A stretch of 64,000 nt of DNA from Sphingobacteriaceae bacterium GW460-11-11-14-LB5 (GCA_002151545.1 CP021237.1:4712001-4776000); one strand, 5' to 3'; shown: positions 27,579 through 36,143, counted from the first letter of the stretch. The notes: generated from the sequence alone by a model not told the origin. Program-made: numbers and translations.

Positions 27579-28535
27579 TTATAAGTCCAATTCGTTTTGT
27601 AAACGGTTAAATCTTTGTATTTCGGACCTAAAACCCAACCATATTTCTTCAAGGATTTCTTTTGCAGGTTTAATTTCACTCAGCATCGCTGAAACCTGAC
27701 CGATTTCGAGTTCTCCGTTTTCCATATCGCCCTCAAACATACCGGCTTTTGCCCTTGCTCTGCCCAAAAGCTCCATTAAGCGGTTTCGATCTGCGCCTTC
27801 AGCTTCTGCCACCGATACCGCATCAGCAAATTCATTTTTTAGCAAGCGCACCGGAACCAGTTTTTTCATGGCCAGCTTAGTATCGCCTTCAGCAGCCGCA
27901 ATAATTTTATCTTTAAACGCCGGATGGGCAGATGATTCTTCTGCAACAGCAAAGGCCGAACCGATCTGAACGGCATCGGCACCTAATGCAAATGCAGCCA
28001 GCATAGCCTTTCCACTCCCGATACCACCAGCAGCGATAACCGGAATTTTAACGGCCTCTTTTATCATCGGGATTAAACACATGGTAGTGGTTTCTTCCCT
28101 CCCGTTGTGCCCACCCGCTTCAAAGCCTTCGGCAACAATGGCATCAACGCCAGCTTCCTGCGCTTTTATGGCAAATTTTGTATTCGCAATTACATGAGCA
28201 ACAGTAATACCTTTTTCTTTTAAAAAACTGGTCCATGTGGCAGGATTACCGGCAGAAGAAAATACAATTTTTACTTTCTCTTCGATTACTACATCTATAA
28301 TTCCCTGTATATTGGGGTAGAGCAATGGAATGTTAACACCAAAGGGTTTATCGGTAGCTAGCTTGCACTTCTGGATATGCGTTCTTAAAACATCAGGATA
28401 CATGGAACCCGCTCCAATAATACCAAGTCCTCCTGCATTCGAAACTGCCGATGCCAATCTCCAGCCACTACACCAAACCATTCCGGCCTGAATAATAGGG
28501 TATTTAATATTGAAAAGTTTACAGATTGGATTCAT
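27579..28535 (-). CDS. FMN-dependent nitronate monooxygenase / FabK-like oxidoreductase
   Basis: 318 residues in a TIM-barrel NMO/IMPDH-like fold. Visible motifs are YPIIQAGMVWCSGWRLASAVSNAGGLGIIGAG at the N-terminus (first beta-strand and flavin site), AEGFEAGGHNG with the catalytic His, and VIAAGGIGSGKAMLAAFALGADAVQIGSAFAVAEES for the phosphate of FMN. Both nitronate monooxygenases and the enoyl-ACP reductase FabK share these motifs, so the substrate cannot be settled. It follows the amidohydrolase gene by 5 bases and is probably cotranscribed with it. Confidence 0.82.
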   Translation of the reverse strand: MNPICKLFNIKYPIIQAGMVWCSGWRLASAVSNAGGLGIIGAGSMYPDVLRTHIQKCKLATDKPFGVNIPLLYPNIQGIIDVVIEEKVKIVFSSAGNPATWTSFLKEKGITVAHVIANTKFAIKAQEAGVDAIVAEGFEAGGHNGREETTTMCLIPMIKEAVKIPVIAAGGIGSGKAMLAAFALGADAVQIGSAFAVAEESSAHPAFKDKIIAAAEGDTKLAMKKLVPVRLLKNEFADAVSVAEAEGADRNRLMELLGRARAKAGMFEGDMENGELEIGQVSAMLSEIKPAKEILEEIWLGFRSEIQRFNRLQNELDL

Positions 28536-28540
28536 ATATT

Positions 28541-29707
28541 CTAAATTAGCCTTTCTACCTGATCATTTTCAATCTTAAAATCGGCAGACAGCTGGATTAA
28601 ATTCAATCCAGGCTTTTTACCAACTTCTATTGTTCCGATTTGTTGCTCGAGCGCTAAAAATTCGGCCCCGTTTATCGTTGCCCAACGCAAAAGTTTTTCA
28701 AAAGTTACCTGCTTGTGTTGCTGCAAGGTGATCATTTCTGACAGGATATTAAGCTGGTGATTACTCGCCAAACTATCTGTACCCAAGGTAATCCTTACAT
28801 TTTCTTCAATTAAAAGGTCAACATCGGGCAAAACATTTTCGATATATAAGTTAGCTTGCGGGCAAAGGCACCAGTACAGATTATTATTGTTTTCCTTTGC
28901 AAAGGCGATATCAGCTTTACTCGAAGTAGTATTGTGCACCAACAAAGTCTTCTGCTCTTTAATATAGGGCAGCCAGGTTTGTAACGATGTTTTTATTGTG
29001 GGTTCGAAGAAAGAAATATCGAGCCCTAAAAATTGGTATAGGTCTAAAAATCCACCCGATTTATTTTCGAAAAAGGCATTTTCATCTTTGGTTTCCTGAT
29101 TGTGAACACTTATAAAGGTCTTATCTTTTTCGGCTTCCTCTTTTATTAACCGGAACAATTCAGGAGATACTGAATAAGGAGCATGTGGTACAATTGAGGT
29201 GGGCAAAGCACCAAATGCATGCTTAATCCCCTTTGCATAATCCATTATTGCATCGGCCCGTTCGGGATTAAAGCCCATGGCTTCGATAAAAGTATGGTAG
29301 TATATTTTGCTGTGCGCTTTTACTTCTTTTGACGAAATTTGATTGGAAATATCGCCAACGGCTACAATCCCGTTTTCGAACATTTTCTGGTCAGCAGCAT
29401 ACATCGCTGCTTTAATTTCTTCTGCATCGCCCTGTCTGCTTTTAATAATGCTTTGCACAAATTCTACGAGGCCCGTTTGTTCTGGAATTTGCCCCAACAT
29501 ATGCGAGAGTTCTAAATGGCAATGGGTATTGATAAAACCCGGAACAATTGCGCCTTTATACCTGAGGATATCCAGATTAAGATCTCCGGCCTCTTCTTCG
29601 GTTAATACTTCTTCAATTTTGCCAACTTCATTTACGGCTACCACACCGTTTTTAATCGGCGGGGATGATACAGGAAATATCCAATCGGCTGAAAAGTATT
29701 TTAACAT
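28541..29707 (-). CDS. Amidohydrolase-superfamily metal-dependent deaminase/hydrolase
   Basis: 388 residues. The metal-site motifs of the ATZ/TRZ-like amidohydrolases are present: PGFINTHCHLELSH (two His), VPHAPYSVS, SVHNQETKDENAFF (His), and LGTDSLASN (Asp). The fold hydrolyses amide, amine or halide groups on heterocycles; members include guanine, cytosine and aminodeoxyfutalosine deaminases. The exact substrate is not clear; aminodeoxyfutalosine deaminase of menaquinone synthesis is one option, but no mqn genes are nearby. It lies next to the NMO/FabK-like gene and close to the tRNA-Thr. Confidence 0.8.
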   Translation of the reverse strand: MLKYFSADWIFPVSSPPIKNGVVAVNEVGKIEEVLTEEEAGDLNLDILRYKGAIVPGFINTHCHLELSHMLGQIPEQTGLVEFVQSIIKSRQGDAEEIKAAMYAADQKMFENGIVAVGDISNQISSKEVKAHSKIYYHTFIEAMGFNPERADAIMDYAKGIKHAFGALPTSIVPHAPYSVSPELFRLIKEEAEKDKTFISVHNQETKDENAFFENKSGGFLDLYQFLGLDISFFEPTIKTSLQTWLPYIKEQKTLLVHNTTSSKADIAFAKENNNNLYWCLCPQANLYIENVLPDVDLLIEENVRITLGTDSLASNHQLNILSEMITLQQHKQVTFEKLLRWATINGAEFLALEQQIGTIEVGKKPGLNLIQLSADFKIENDQVERLI

Positions 29708-29828
29708 ATCGCAAATTAGCGGAATAACCGGGGCAAATAAAAATATTTTTCTACGCCTGGCCTATTTTGATGATGAAATGATTTTTGATTTACTTTCTAA
29801 AGAAATTAGAAAAAGGGGAAAGAAAAAG

Positions 29829-29901
<73 letters not shown>

Positions 29902-30012
29902 TTTTAATCGGGCTGCAATGATAGAAAAAAATCTTCTTTTTTAAAAATTGAAAGTTATTTTTTTGAATTTCTTTTTTGAGTATCCCGAAATCTATCTTTT
30001 AGTAGTCATCAC

Positions 30013-30076
30013 CCTGTCCCGAAGCTTCGGGATCAGGAGCTATTTTGCTGAAAAGATGCTGAAACAAGTTCAGCAT
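30013..30076. repeat. Dispersed palindromic element (ATGCTGAA class)
   Basis: Two palindromes close together: CCCGAAG / CTTCGGG with outer CCTG / CAGG (30013-30037), and ATGCTGAA / TTCAGCAT (30056-30063, 30069-30076). On the minus strand the second reads GTCATGCTGAACTTGTTTCA, a string I remember as very frequent in intergenic regions of Sphingobacteriaceae. Confidence 0.6.
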
Positions 30077-30184
30077 GACAATAAGTGGAGTATGGAGTTT
30101 AGTTTTAGGTATGTTTAATAAGTTTACAAATGCCTCTCGGTTTATAAACGCCAACAATATCTGCAAAATTTGTAGTCATTCACC

Positions 30185-30222
30185 CCAAAGTGTGGAGAAA
30201 CTCCACACCGTCAAAACTTTGG
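30185..30222. promoter_or_regulatory. Operator-like palindrome upstream of the PepSY-like cluster
   Basis: A perfect 8-bp inverted repeat GTGTGGAG-AAA-CTCCACAC (30190-30208) nested in a looser outer pair CCAAAG / CTTTGG. It lies about 125 bases before the first ATG. It could be a protein-binding site or an RNA hairpin; no function is shown. Confidence 0.4.
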
Positions 30223-30332
30223 CACACACATAATCACCTGTAAAACAATAAATTAAACAAAATATACGATTTGGCATCATTGTGAAACATTAGCAAGTAT
30301 TGTTACACAAATTAAATTTTAAAATATATACT

Positions 30333-30647
30333 ATGAAAAAGTTCGTTTTAGCAGCAACCGTATTAGCATTAGCAGGATTCTCAGCAGTACAGGCAAGTGA
30401 AGTAAAAGATTTTAAAACTACTGCAATTGTTGCAGTTCAAGATAGCGCAGTGAAAACTCCGGTTAAATTGGAAGAACTTCCTGCTCCGGTAACAACAGCA
30501 TTAAAATCTGATGCTTATAAAGGCTGGACCGCTACTGAAGCTTTCTCAGTTAAAGAAGGTACTAAAGAATATTATTTAATCAACGTTAAAAAAGAAGCTG
30601 AAACCGGTTCGGTTAAAATCGACAAAGACGGTAAACCAGTTCAATAA
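30333..30647 (+). CDS. Small secreted PepSY-like protein, copy 1
   Basis: 104 residues from the ATG at 30333 (an in-frame TTG at 30300 is upstream but the signal peptide begins here). Signal peptide MKKFVLAATVLALAGFSAVQA, then a spacer and a domain of about 55 residues (LEELPAPVTTALKS, YKGWTATEAFSVKEGTKEYY, VKIDKDGKPVQ). The pattern 'leu-pro..v..al......gw...ea......yy.v......vk.d.dGk' resembles one repeat of the PepSY-like/BLIP-like fold, common in secreted Bacteroidota proteins; the role is unknown. Copies 2 and 3 follow in tandem. Shares a 56-base identical 3' block with copy 2 (30570-30625). Confidence 0.8.
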   Translation: MKKFVLAATVLALAGFSAVQASEVKDFKTTAIVAVQDSAVKTPVKLEELPAPVTTALKSDAYKGWTATEAFSVKEGTKEYYLINVKKEAETGSVKIDKDGKPVQ

Positions 30648-30727
30648 TAATAAAAAGAGTTACCGCTCCATAATTAACGAGTATTTAACGTAACGCAAGT
30701 TACCAACCATATTTAAAACAGAATATC

Positions 30728-31039
30728 ATGAAAAAGATCATTTTAGCCGCTACTTTAGCATTCGCAGGATTCACAGCTGTTCAAGCAAGTGAAGTAAATA
30801 CAATCAAAAACGCTGCAATTGTTGCAGTTCAAGATAGTGCCGTAAAAACTCCGGTTAAACTGGAGGAATTACCTGAACCAGTAACCACCGCATTGAAATC
30901 TGATGCTTATAAAGGATGGACTGCAACTGAAGCTTTCTCGGTTAAAGAAGGCACCAAAGAGTATTATTTAATCAACGTTAAAAAAGAAGCTGAAACCGGT
31001 TCGGTTAAAATCGACAAGGACGGTAAACCAGTTCAATAA
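30728..31039 (+). CDS. Small secreted PepSY-like protein, copy 2
   Basis: 103 residues, with signal peptide MKKIILAATLAFAGFTAVQA and the same PepSY-like domain as copy 1. The last 60 residues differ from copy 1 only at LPEPV for LPAPV. The nucleotide 3' end is identical to copy 1 over 56 bases (30962-31017), whereas the region after the signal peptide (NTIKNAAIVAVQDS) matches copy 3. This is a mosaic, as expected from gene conversion. No terminator is seen between copies 1 and 2, so they are likely cotranscribed. Confidence 0.8.
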   Translation: MKKIILAATLAFAGFTAVQASEVNTIKNAAIVAVQDSAVKTPVKLEELPEPVTTALKSDAYKGWTATEAFSVKEGTKEYYLINVKKEAETGSVKIDKDGKPVQ

Positions 31040-31077
31040 TCTCAAATAATTACGCCACATAGGCATAATCAATATAA

Positions 31078-31097
31078 GCGCGGCCTTCGGGCTGCGC
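31078..31097 (+). other. UUCG-type hairpin between PepSY-like copies 2 and 3
   Basis: GCGCGGCC-TTCG-GGCTGCGC: an 8-bp stem with one G-U pair closed by a cUUCGg tetraloop. No U-run follows, so it is not an intrinsic terminator. It may be an RNA stabiliser or processing site; inference. Confidence 0.5.
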
Positions 31098-31118
31098 ATA
31101 AACTAAAAAATATATCCC

Positions 31119-31433
31119 ATGAAAAAATTAATTTTATCAGCTGCGTTCTTAGCTTTTGCAGGATTCTCAGCAGTACAGGCAAGTGAAGTAAATACAATCA
31201 AAAATGCTGCAATTGTTGCAGTTCAGGACAGTGCAGTAAAAACTCCGGTTAAACTGGAAGAGCTTCCTGCCCCAGTTACAACAGCATTAAAATCTGATGC
31301 TTATAAAGGATGGACCGCTACTGAAGCCTGGTCTGTTAAAGAAGGAACAAAGGAATACTATTTAATCAATGTTAAAAAAGAAGCAGAAACTGGTTCAGTT
31401 AAAATTGATAAAGACGGTAAGCCAGTACAATAA
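31119..31433 (+). CDS. Small secreted PepSY-like protein, copy 3
   Basis: 104 residues, signal peptide MKKLILSAAFLAFAGFSAVQA. It differs from copies 1 and 2 by AW for AF in the domain and by many synonymous changes, except for a 35-base block in the signal-peptide region (31158-31192) that is identical to copy 1 (30372-30406). It is followed by a clear terminator at 31466-31488, which ends the three-gene unit. Function unknown; see copy 1. Confidence 0.8.
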   Translation: MKKLILSAAFLAFAGFSAVQASEVNTIKNAAIVAVQDSAVKTPVKLEELPAPVTTALKSDAYKGWTATEAWSVKEGTKEYYLINVKKEAETGSVKIDKDGKPVQ

Positions 31434-31465
31434 AACCCAAAATAATTACATCTACCTATTACAAG

Positions 31466-31488
31466 AAAGCCGGATTATGTCCGGCTTT
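31466..31488 (+). terminator. Terminator of the PepSY-like triplet
   Basis: AAAGCCGGA / TCCGGCTTT, a perfect 9-bp stem with a 5-base loop, followed by TCTTATTTTTG. The downstream T-rich tract doubles as the -7 region of the next gene. Confidence 0.8.
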
Positions 31489-31491
31489 TCT

Positions 31492-31499
31492 TATTTTTG
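31492..31499 (+). promoter_or_regulatory. Putative -7 element of the response regulator gene
   Basis: TATTTTTG, 4 bases before the ATG at 31504 and directly after the terminator hairpin. It fits TAnnTTTG; no -33 is seen because the hairpin occupies that position. If real, the mRNA would be leaderless or nearly so. Confidence 0.4.
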
Positions 31500-31503
31500 T
31501 TAC

Positions 31504-32835
31504 ATGGCGAGAATCCTGATTTTAGAAGACGATACCACATTTGCTCAATTACTTGAAGGTTTTTTAACCAAAAACGGTCATGAAATCACCCTTGTAACCC
31601 AGGTAAAGCAATCATTTAAGCAAGTAGAAAACAATGAATTCGACTTACTTTTGATTGATTACCGTCTTCCGGATGGAACAGGTCTTGAAGTGCTTAGCCA
31701 CATCCGTGATCTGGGTTTGTCTATACCCGCAATCGTAATGACCAGTTTTAATGATGTTAGAACTGCGGTCAGATCTATACAATTAGGTGCTTTTGATTAC
31801 ATTACCAAGCCGGTTAATCCGGATGAGTTATTAATGGTGATCAAAAATTCTTTAACTAAAAAGGATTTAAAGAGTGTTGAACCAAAAGAAACAAACAGTG
31901 ATTTTATAAAAGGGAAAAGTGCAATTGCGGATAAACTGTATGAACACATCAATTTGGTAGCCCCAACTGATATGTCGGTAATTATACAGGGCGAAAGCGG
32001 TACAGGAAAAGAATTTGCTGCCAGAACCCTGCACCAGCAGAGCAAACGTGCCGATAAACCTTTTGTGGCCATAGATTGCGGAGCTTTATCGAAAGATTTA
32101 GCGGCCAGCGAATTATTCGGACATGTAAAAGGTGCTTTTACCGGTGCATTAAACGACAAAAAAGGACAGTTTGAGGCTGCAAACGGCGGAACTTTGTTTT
32201 TAGATGAAGTGGGCAACCTGAGCTACGAAGTACAGATTAAATTACTCCGGGCATTACAAGAAAGGGTAATCCAGCCTTTGGGCAGTACCAAACAGATTCC
32301 GGTAAATGTGCGCATTATTACGGCTACGAATGACGACCTGGCCAATAGCATGCAACAGGGAGAATTTAGAGAAGATTTATATCACCGGCTAAATGAGTTT
32401 AAAATCCAGCTTCCACCATTGAGAGATAGAGGCGGAGATTTGGAACTATTTATCAACCATTTTATACAGCTATCAAACCGCGATTTAGAACGGAACGTGA
32501 AAAGTGTTTCGAGTGAGGCCAAAGCACTTCTGCTGAGTTACGATTGGCCAGGAAATCTGAGAGAACTCAGCAATGTGATTAAACGCATGGTTTTATTGAG
32601 TCCTGGTGATGTTGCCCAAATTAATGCATTACCTGATGAAATGATGATATCTGTCCATCATCAATCCGCCCCAGGTAATTCATCCGACCTGAAAGCAGTG
32701 AATGAACAGAATGAAAAAGCTTTGATTACTGAAACCTTGATCAAAGTGAGGCATAACAAATCAAAAGCGGCCAAGATTTTAAACATCGACCGTAAAACGC
32801 TTTATGCTAAAATGGAGCGATATGGCATAGAATAA
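31504..32835 (+). CDS. Sigma-54-dependent response regulator (NtrC family)
   Basis: 443 residues from the ATG at 31504 (MARILILEDDTTFAQ); the longer in-frame start at 31369 lies in the previous gene and is rejected. Receiver domain about 1-120 with phospho-Asp52 (LLIDYRLPDG) and conserved Lys in ITKPVNP. AAA+ domain with Walker A GESGTGKE, the sigma-54-contacting loop GAFTGA, and the Walker B region GGTLFLDEVG. A Fis-type helix-turn-helix ends the protein (NKSKAAKILNIDRKTLYAKMERYGIE). It should activate sigma-54 promoters on phosphorylation. Its partner kinase is probably the convergent hybrid kinase whose stop codon abuts its own. Target genes unknown. Confidence 0.95.
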   Translation: MARILILEDDTTFAQLLEGFLTKNGHEITLVTQVKQSFKQVENNEFDLLLIDYRLPDGTGLEVLSHIRDLGLSIPAIVMTSFNDVRTAVRSIQLGAFDYITKPVNPDELLMVIKNSLTKKDLKSVEPKETNSDFIKGKSAIADKLYEHINLVAPTDMSVIIQGESGTGKEFAARTLHQQSKRADKPFVAIDCGALSKDLAASELFGHVKGAFTGALNDKKGQFEAANGGTLFLDEVGNLSYEVQIKLLRALQERVIQPLGSTKQIPVNVRIITATNDDLANSMQQGEFREDLYHRLNEFKIQLPPLRDRGGDLELFINHFIQLSNRDLERNVKSVSSEAKALLLSYDWPGNLRELSNVIKRMVLLSPGDVAQINALPDEMMISVHHQSAPGNSSDLKAVNEQNEKALITETLIKVRHNKSKAAKILNIDRKTLYAKMERYGIE

Positions 32836-35313
32836 TTACTCCGCACTGGCGTAATCCATCTCTTCCATGAAGGCAATTAAACTATCTAATTTTCTGATCT
32901 GTAATAAAACTTCAGACTTAATATTTTTAGTTAAGCCTTTTTCGGCAATTTCTATTTCCAGGAGCCGGAATGCATTTGCTAACGTTTTTGAACCCATCTG
33001 TGCTGTCCGTCCGGCCAGGCGATGAACCAATAACCTCGCCTGATCCGGATCATTATCGGTTAAATGTTTTTTCAGCAATGCAGCATCATCTATAGAATCC
33101 TGTTTAAAACGGTTCAATATTTTCTCCAACATTTGCTGGTCGCCAAAGGTCATTTTCTCAATGGAAGAAAAATCGACTTCTGGTTGTTCGGTTAAAATTT
33201 CGGCCCGGTCAAATATAGAAAGGATATCTACAGCCCTAAACGGTTTCATAATCAGCCCATCAAAACCTTCGCTTAAAACCATTTCGCGTTCTTCTGGTAA
33301 AACCTGTGCGGTAATGGCGTAAAATTTAATGTGAGCTGGGAGTTTCTTTTTTAATAAATGACAAAGTTCGAAACCCGTCATTTCTGGCATGCGCATATCA
33401 ACCAATATATATTTTAAGTCCAGTTCAGGTTCTGCATGCAAGATATCGGCCACCTGGGTGAAACTTCTAAATGGGATTTTGTTTTTCTGAAAAATCATTC
33501 CACACAAATCGAGAATAAGTTTATCATCATCAATTGCCCAAACTGTGCCTGGATTTACAATGGCATAATGTTCTAAATCAAGGGTATCGCTTACACGTTC
33601 GGTGGTATTTTCATATTTCATGTAAATATTAAATGTAGTACCCATGCCCGGTTTACTTTTCACATAAATTCTTCCACCTTGTGTTTCGATCAAAGATTTA
33701 ACGATAGGCAACCCCAAACCTGTTCCAGCCTGATTAATAATATATTTCTCTGGAGATTCGATCTGCTCAAATTCATTAAATATTTTAGGAATATCTTTTT
33801 CTTCGAAGCCAATTCCCGTATCTGTTATGGTAAAATGAAAGTGCAGGTCATCTCCTTGCTTTTTATATGAAACGGATAAGTTAATTTCACCTTTCAGGGT
33901 AAACTTTACAGCGTTGCCCAACAAATTAAATAAAATCTGCTTTAATCTAAATGCATCGCCCTTTACAAATTCAAGCTGGGCAAGATCAAGTTTTGCGTTT
34001 AATTGCAGCGATTTCTGTTCTGCGAGTGGCCGCATGACCGAAACTACCTCATCCAGGGCTTTTCTGATATTGAATACCTGGTTATTGAAACTAAATTCAC
34101 CTGAAATAATCCGGTTATAATCTAATACCTCGTTCACGATCTGAAGTAAATGAATGGAAGATTGATAAATCGCATCCACATCTTTCTTATTCGGTACCTC
34201 CTGCTGGGTAATCAGCTCAGCATAGCCTAAAATAGATTGTAGCGGTGTCCTGATCTCGTGACTCATGTTCGACAAGAACCGTTGCTTCGCTTTACCATGG
34301 TATTCTGCTTCATCTTTAGCAAGCTCTAAGGCCCTTCTGTATCGGTTACTTTTTGTAATGTCAGCCAAAATTAAATACAGGAGAATAACTGTTAACAGAA
34401 AAAAGATAATAATAATGGTGGTGATCTGCGTAATCCCGTCATTAACCACTTCTTTGGCCTGTATACCATTTAAATCTACCTGGGCCACTGCTTCACCCTC
34501 CACCTCTCTTAAAATCTGCAGCATTTGGGCAGTTAAAGCATTACTGGCATTGGATAAATCCGCTTCACGTTTTAAAAATTTCTGGCTTTTCTGACGTTGC
34601 TCCAGTTCGATGTTTTTTAACGAACCGGTCATACTCTTCATGATGCTGTCTTCCGCCTTTGCATTTAAGGTATCGCGTTTTACTTTAAACTCTTCGTTAA
34701 TAATTTTATATACCTCCGATTTTTTCTTTCCAAAAAGCTTGGTGAAAAAATTCCGCGATTTCTTCTCTTCTTCAGGCGCAACTGTCGTGGTAGAGGTGGT
34801 TGTTTCTGTTGTTAAAACCGCACTATCGGTTTGTCTTGCCCTTATCGCAACCAGTTCATTTAATTTCTGAACTTCATCAGAGAACGATTTGGTATTCACC
34901 AATGTTTCTCTCACCTTTAAATAATTGATAAATTGCTTATCCCGGTCGGTTAGCAGATTCTTGATCGACTTTATCCGTGCCAGCTGGGCAGAATCGCCCC
35001 TGTACAGTTTACGTAAGGTATCTAAACTGTTTCTTAACTTACGTGATTCTTTCAGAAAACTATAGGTACCTTGTTTATTGAATGCCTCATCCCTTTGCAA
35101 CTGATCTAACCGGGCAATTTTGTGCGAGAGATCATTTACAATCCTTAAGCGGTCGTTCGGGGCCGAAATTTCTTCAACAGTATCCAGCATCCGTGTAAAA
35201 GCAAACTTGCTGATGCCCCATGCCATTAACAAAGCAAAACAGGCAAACAGGAAACCTATAATTACTTTACTTTTTATTGCCCGGAAGAAACGCTTTTGGA
35301 TAACAGCAGCCAT
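32836..35313 (-). CDS. Hybrid sensor histidine kinase with receiver and Hpt domains
   Basis: 825 residues. Membrane helix 1 about 17-34 and helix 2 about 298-317 enclose a long, mostly helical sensor segment with no recognised ligand domain and a Thr-rich stretch (TTETTTSTTT). HisKA has His352 (FLSNMSHEIRTPL); the ATPase has N-box NLLGNAVKFT, DTGIGF and GTGLGLPI. The receiver has Asp639 (LVDMRMPEMTG) and Lys690; the C-terminal Hpt has His764 (LLVHRLAG). This is a full phosphorelay that could end on the neighbouring NtrC-type regulator. The two genes converge with no bases between their stop codons (TAATTA), so they are not one operon. Confidence 0.94.
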   Translation of the reverse strand: MAAVIQKRFFRAIKSKVIIGFLFACFALLMAWGISKFAFTRMLDTVEEISAPNDRLRIVNDLSHKIARLDQLQRDEAFNKQGTYSFLKESRKLRNSLDTLRKLYRGDSAQLARIKSIKNLLTDRDKQFINYLKVRETLVNTKSFSDEVQKLNELVAIRARQTDSAVLTTETTTSTTTVAPEEEKKSRNFFTKLFGKKKSEVYKIINEEFKVKRDTLNAKAEDSIMKSMTGSLKNIELEQRQKSQKFLKREADLSNASNALTAQMLQILREVEGEAVAQVDLNGIQAKEVVNDGITQITTIIIIFFLLTVILLYLILADITKSNRYRRALELAKDEAEYHGKAKQRFLSNMSHEIRTPLQSILGYAELITQQEVPNKKDVDAIYQSSIHLLQIVNEVLDYNRIISGEFSFNNQVFNIRKALDEVVSVMRPLAEQKSLQLNAKLDLAQLEFVKGDAFRLKQILFNLLGNAVKFTLKGEINLSVSYKKQGDDLHFHFTITDTGIGFEEKDIPKIFNEFEQIESPEKYIINQAGTGLGLPIVKSLIETQGGRIYVKSKPGMGTTFNIYMKYENTTERVSDTLDLEHYAIVNPGTVWAIDDDKLILDLCGMIFQKNKIPFRSFTQVADILHAEPELDLKYILVDMRMPEMTGFELCHLLKKKLPAHIKFYAITAQVLPEEREMVLSEGFDGLIMKPFRAVDILSIFDRAEILTEQPEVDFSSIEKMTFGDQQMLEKILNRFKQDSIDDAALLKKHLTDNDPDQARLLVHRLAGRTAQMGSKTLANAFRLLEIEIAEKGLTKNIKSEVLLQIRKLDSLIAFMEEMDYASAE

Positions 35314-35453
35314 TTAATTCAGATTATGTATGATAAACCCTAATGATAACGGTTTAACCTGTAGAATTGATATGTATTTATCTTTTACAAATAACGTACC
35401 ACAAGAAAAATTGATTAAAAAACTTTAATTTTAATCGCCTAAAAAAACAAACT

Positions 35454-36143
35454 ATGAACCGTATCGACCGACTTTTCGGAATCTTAACCCTGCTTCAATC
35501 CCGAAAATACATTACTGCAGAAAAAATTGCGGAAAGATTTGATATGAGTATTCGTACAGTTTATCGCGATATCAAAGCATTGGGAGAACAGGGGATACCG
35601 GTAAGTTTTGAGCAACATAAAGGTTATTATCTGGTTCAGGGTTATTTCCTGCCACCAGTTTCTTTTAATATGGACGAAGCCAATGCGCTGCTATTGGTTG
35701 AAAGTTTAGTGAATGGATTTGCCGATAACTCGATCCGTACCCATTATTCTACAGCACTGACAAAAGTAAAAGCAGTATTAAAAACGGGTCAAAAAGAAAA
35801 GCTCGAAACCTTAAATCAACATATAAAACTGCAGATTCCGGAAAGGCTAAATTTTAACTTCGAATACCTGTCACTTATTCAGCATGCCATAGCCGAAAAA
35901 CACCTGATCGAACTCGATTATAAAAACAATAAAGAAGAAGTGAGCAAAAGAGAAGTAGAGCCAATTGGCCTGATTTTTTATGCCTTTAGCTGGCATTTAA
36001 TTGCCTGGTGCCATTACCGTAATGAATACCGTGATTTTAACCTCACCCGAATCATCTGCCTTAAAAACCTGGGCATTCCTTTCAAAAAAACGCAGCACAT
36101 GCCACTGAGCGAATACATGCATCTGCTTCCTGTAAATTATTAA
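35454..36143 (+). CDS. YafY-type transcriptional regulator (HTH plus WYL domain)
   Basis: 229 residues. N-terminal winged helix-turn-helix (DRLFGILTLLQSRKYITAEKIAERFDMSIRTVYRDIKALGEQGIP) of the DeoR/HTH_11 type, then a WYL-type ligand domain (about 140-205; HLIELDYKNN, YAFSWHLIAWCHYRNEYRDFNLTRI). The protein is short and lacks the C-terminal WCX segment seen in longer members. WYL regulators sense nucleotides or DNA damage products in some systems; the ligand here is unknown. The DinB gene follows 73 bases downstream on the same strand and is a likely target. Confidence 0.9.
   Translation: MNRIDRLFGILTLLQSRKYITAEKIAERFDMSIRTVYRDIKALGEQGIPVSFEQHKGYYLVQGYFLPPVSFNMDEANALLLVESLVNGFADNSIRTHYSTALTKVKAVLKTGQKEKLETLNQHIKLQIPERLNFNFEYLSLIQHAIAEKHLIELDYKNNKEEVSKREVEPIGLIFYAFSWHLIAWCHYRNEYRDFNLTRIICLKNLGIPFKKTQHMPLSEYMHLLPVNY

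Larger units (their letters stand above)
29902..30332. other. Non-coding gap before the PepSY-like cluster
   Basis: No gene is seen. The gap holds dispersed palindromes (30013-30076) and the palindrome GTGTGGAG-AAA-CTCCACAC (30190-30208), described separately. The rest is AT-rich with no convincing promoter match; TATTGTTA at 30298-30305 is a weak candidate -7 element for the first PepSY-like gene. Confidence 0.6.

Noticed and set aside
30218..30234. Sigma-54 promoter TTTGGCAC
   Set aside because: The -12 GC at the correct distance is absent (AT there), so it fails the invariant part of the consensus.
31369..31503. Longer N-terminus of the response regulator
   Set aside because: The extra codons overlap the third PepSY-like gene and the terminator; the receiver domain begins at the ATG at 31504.
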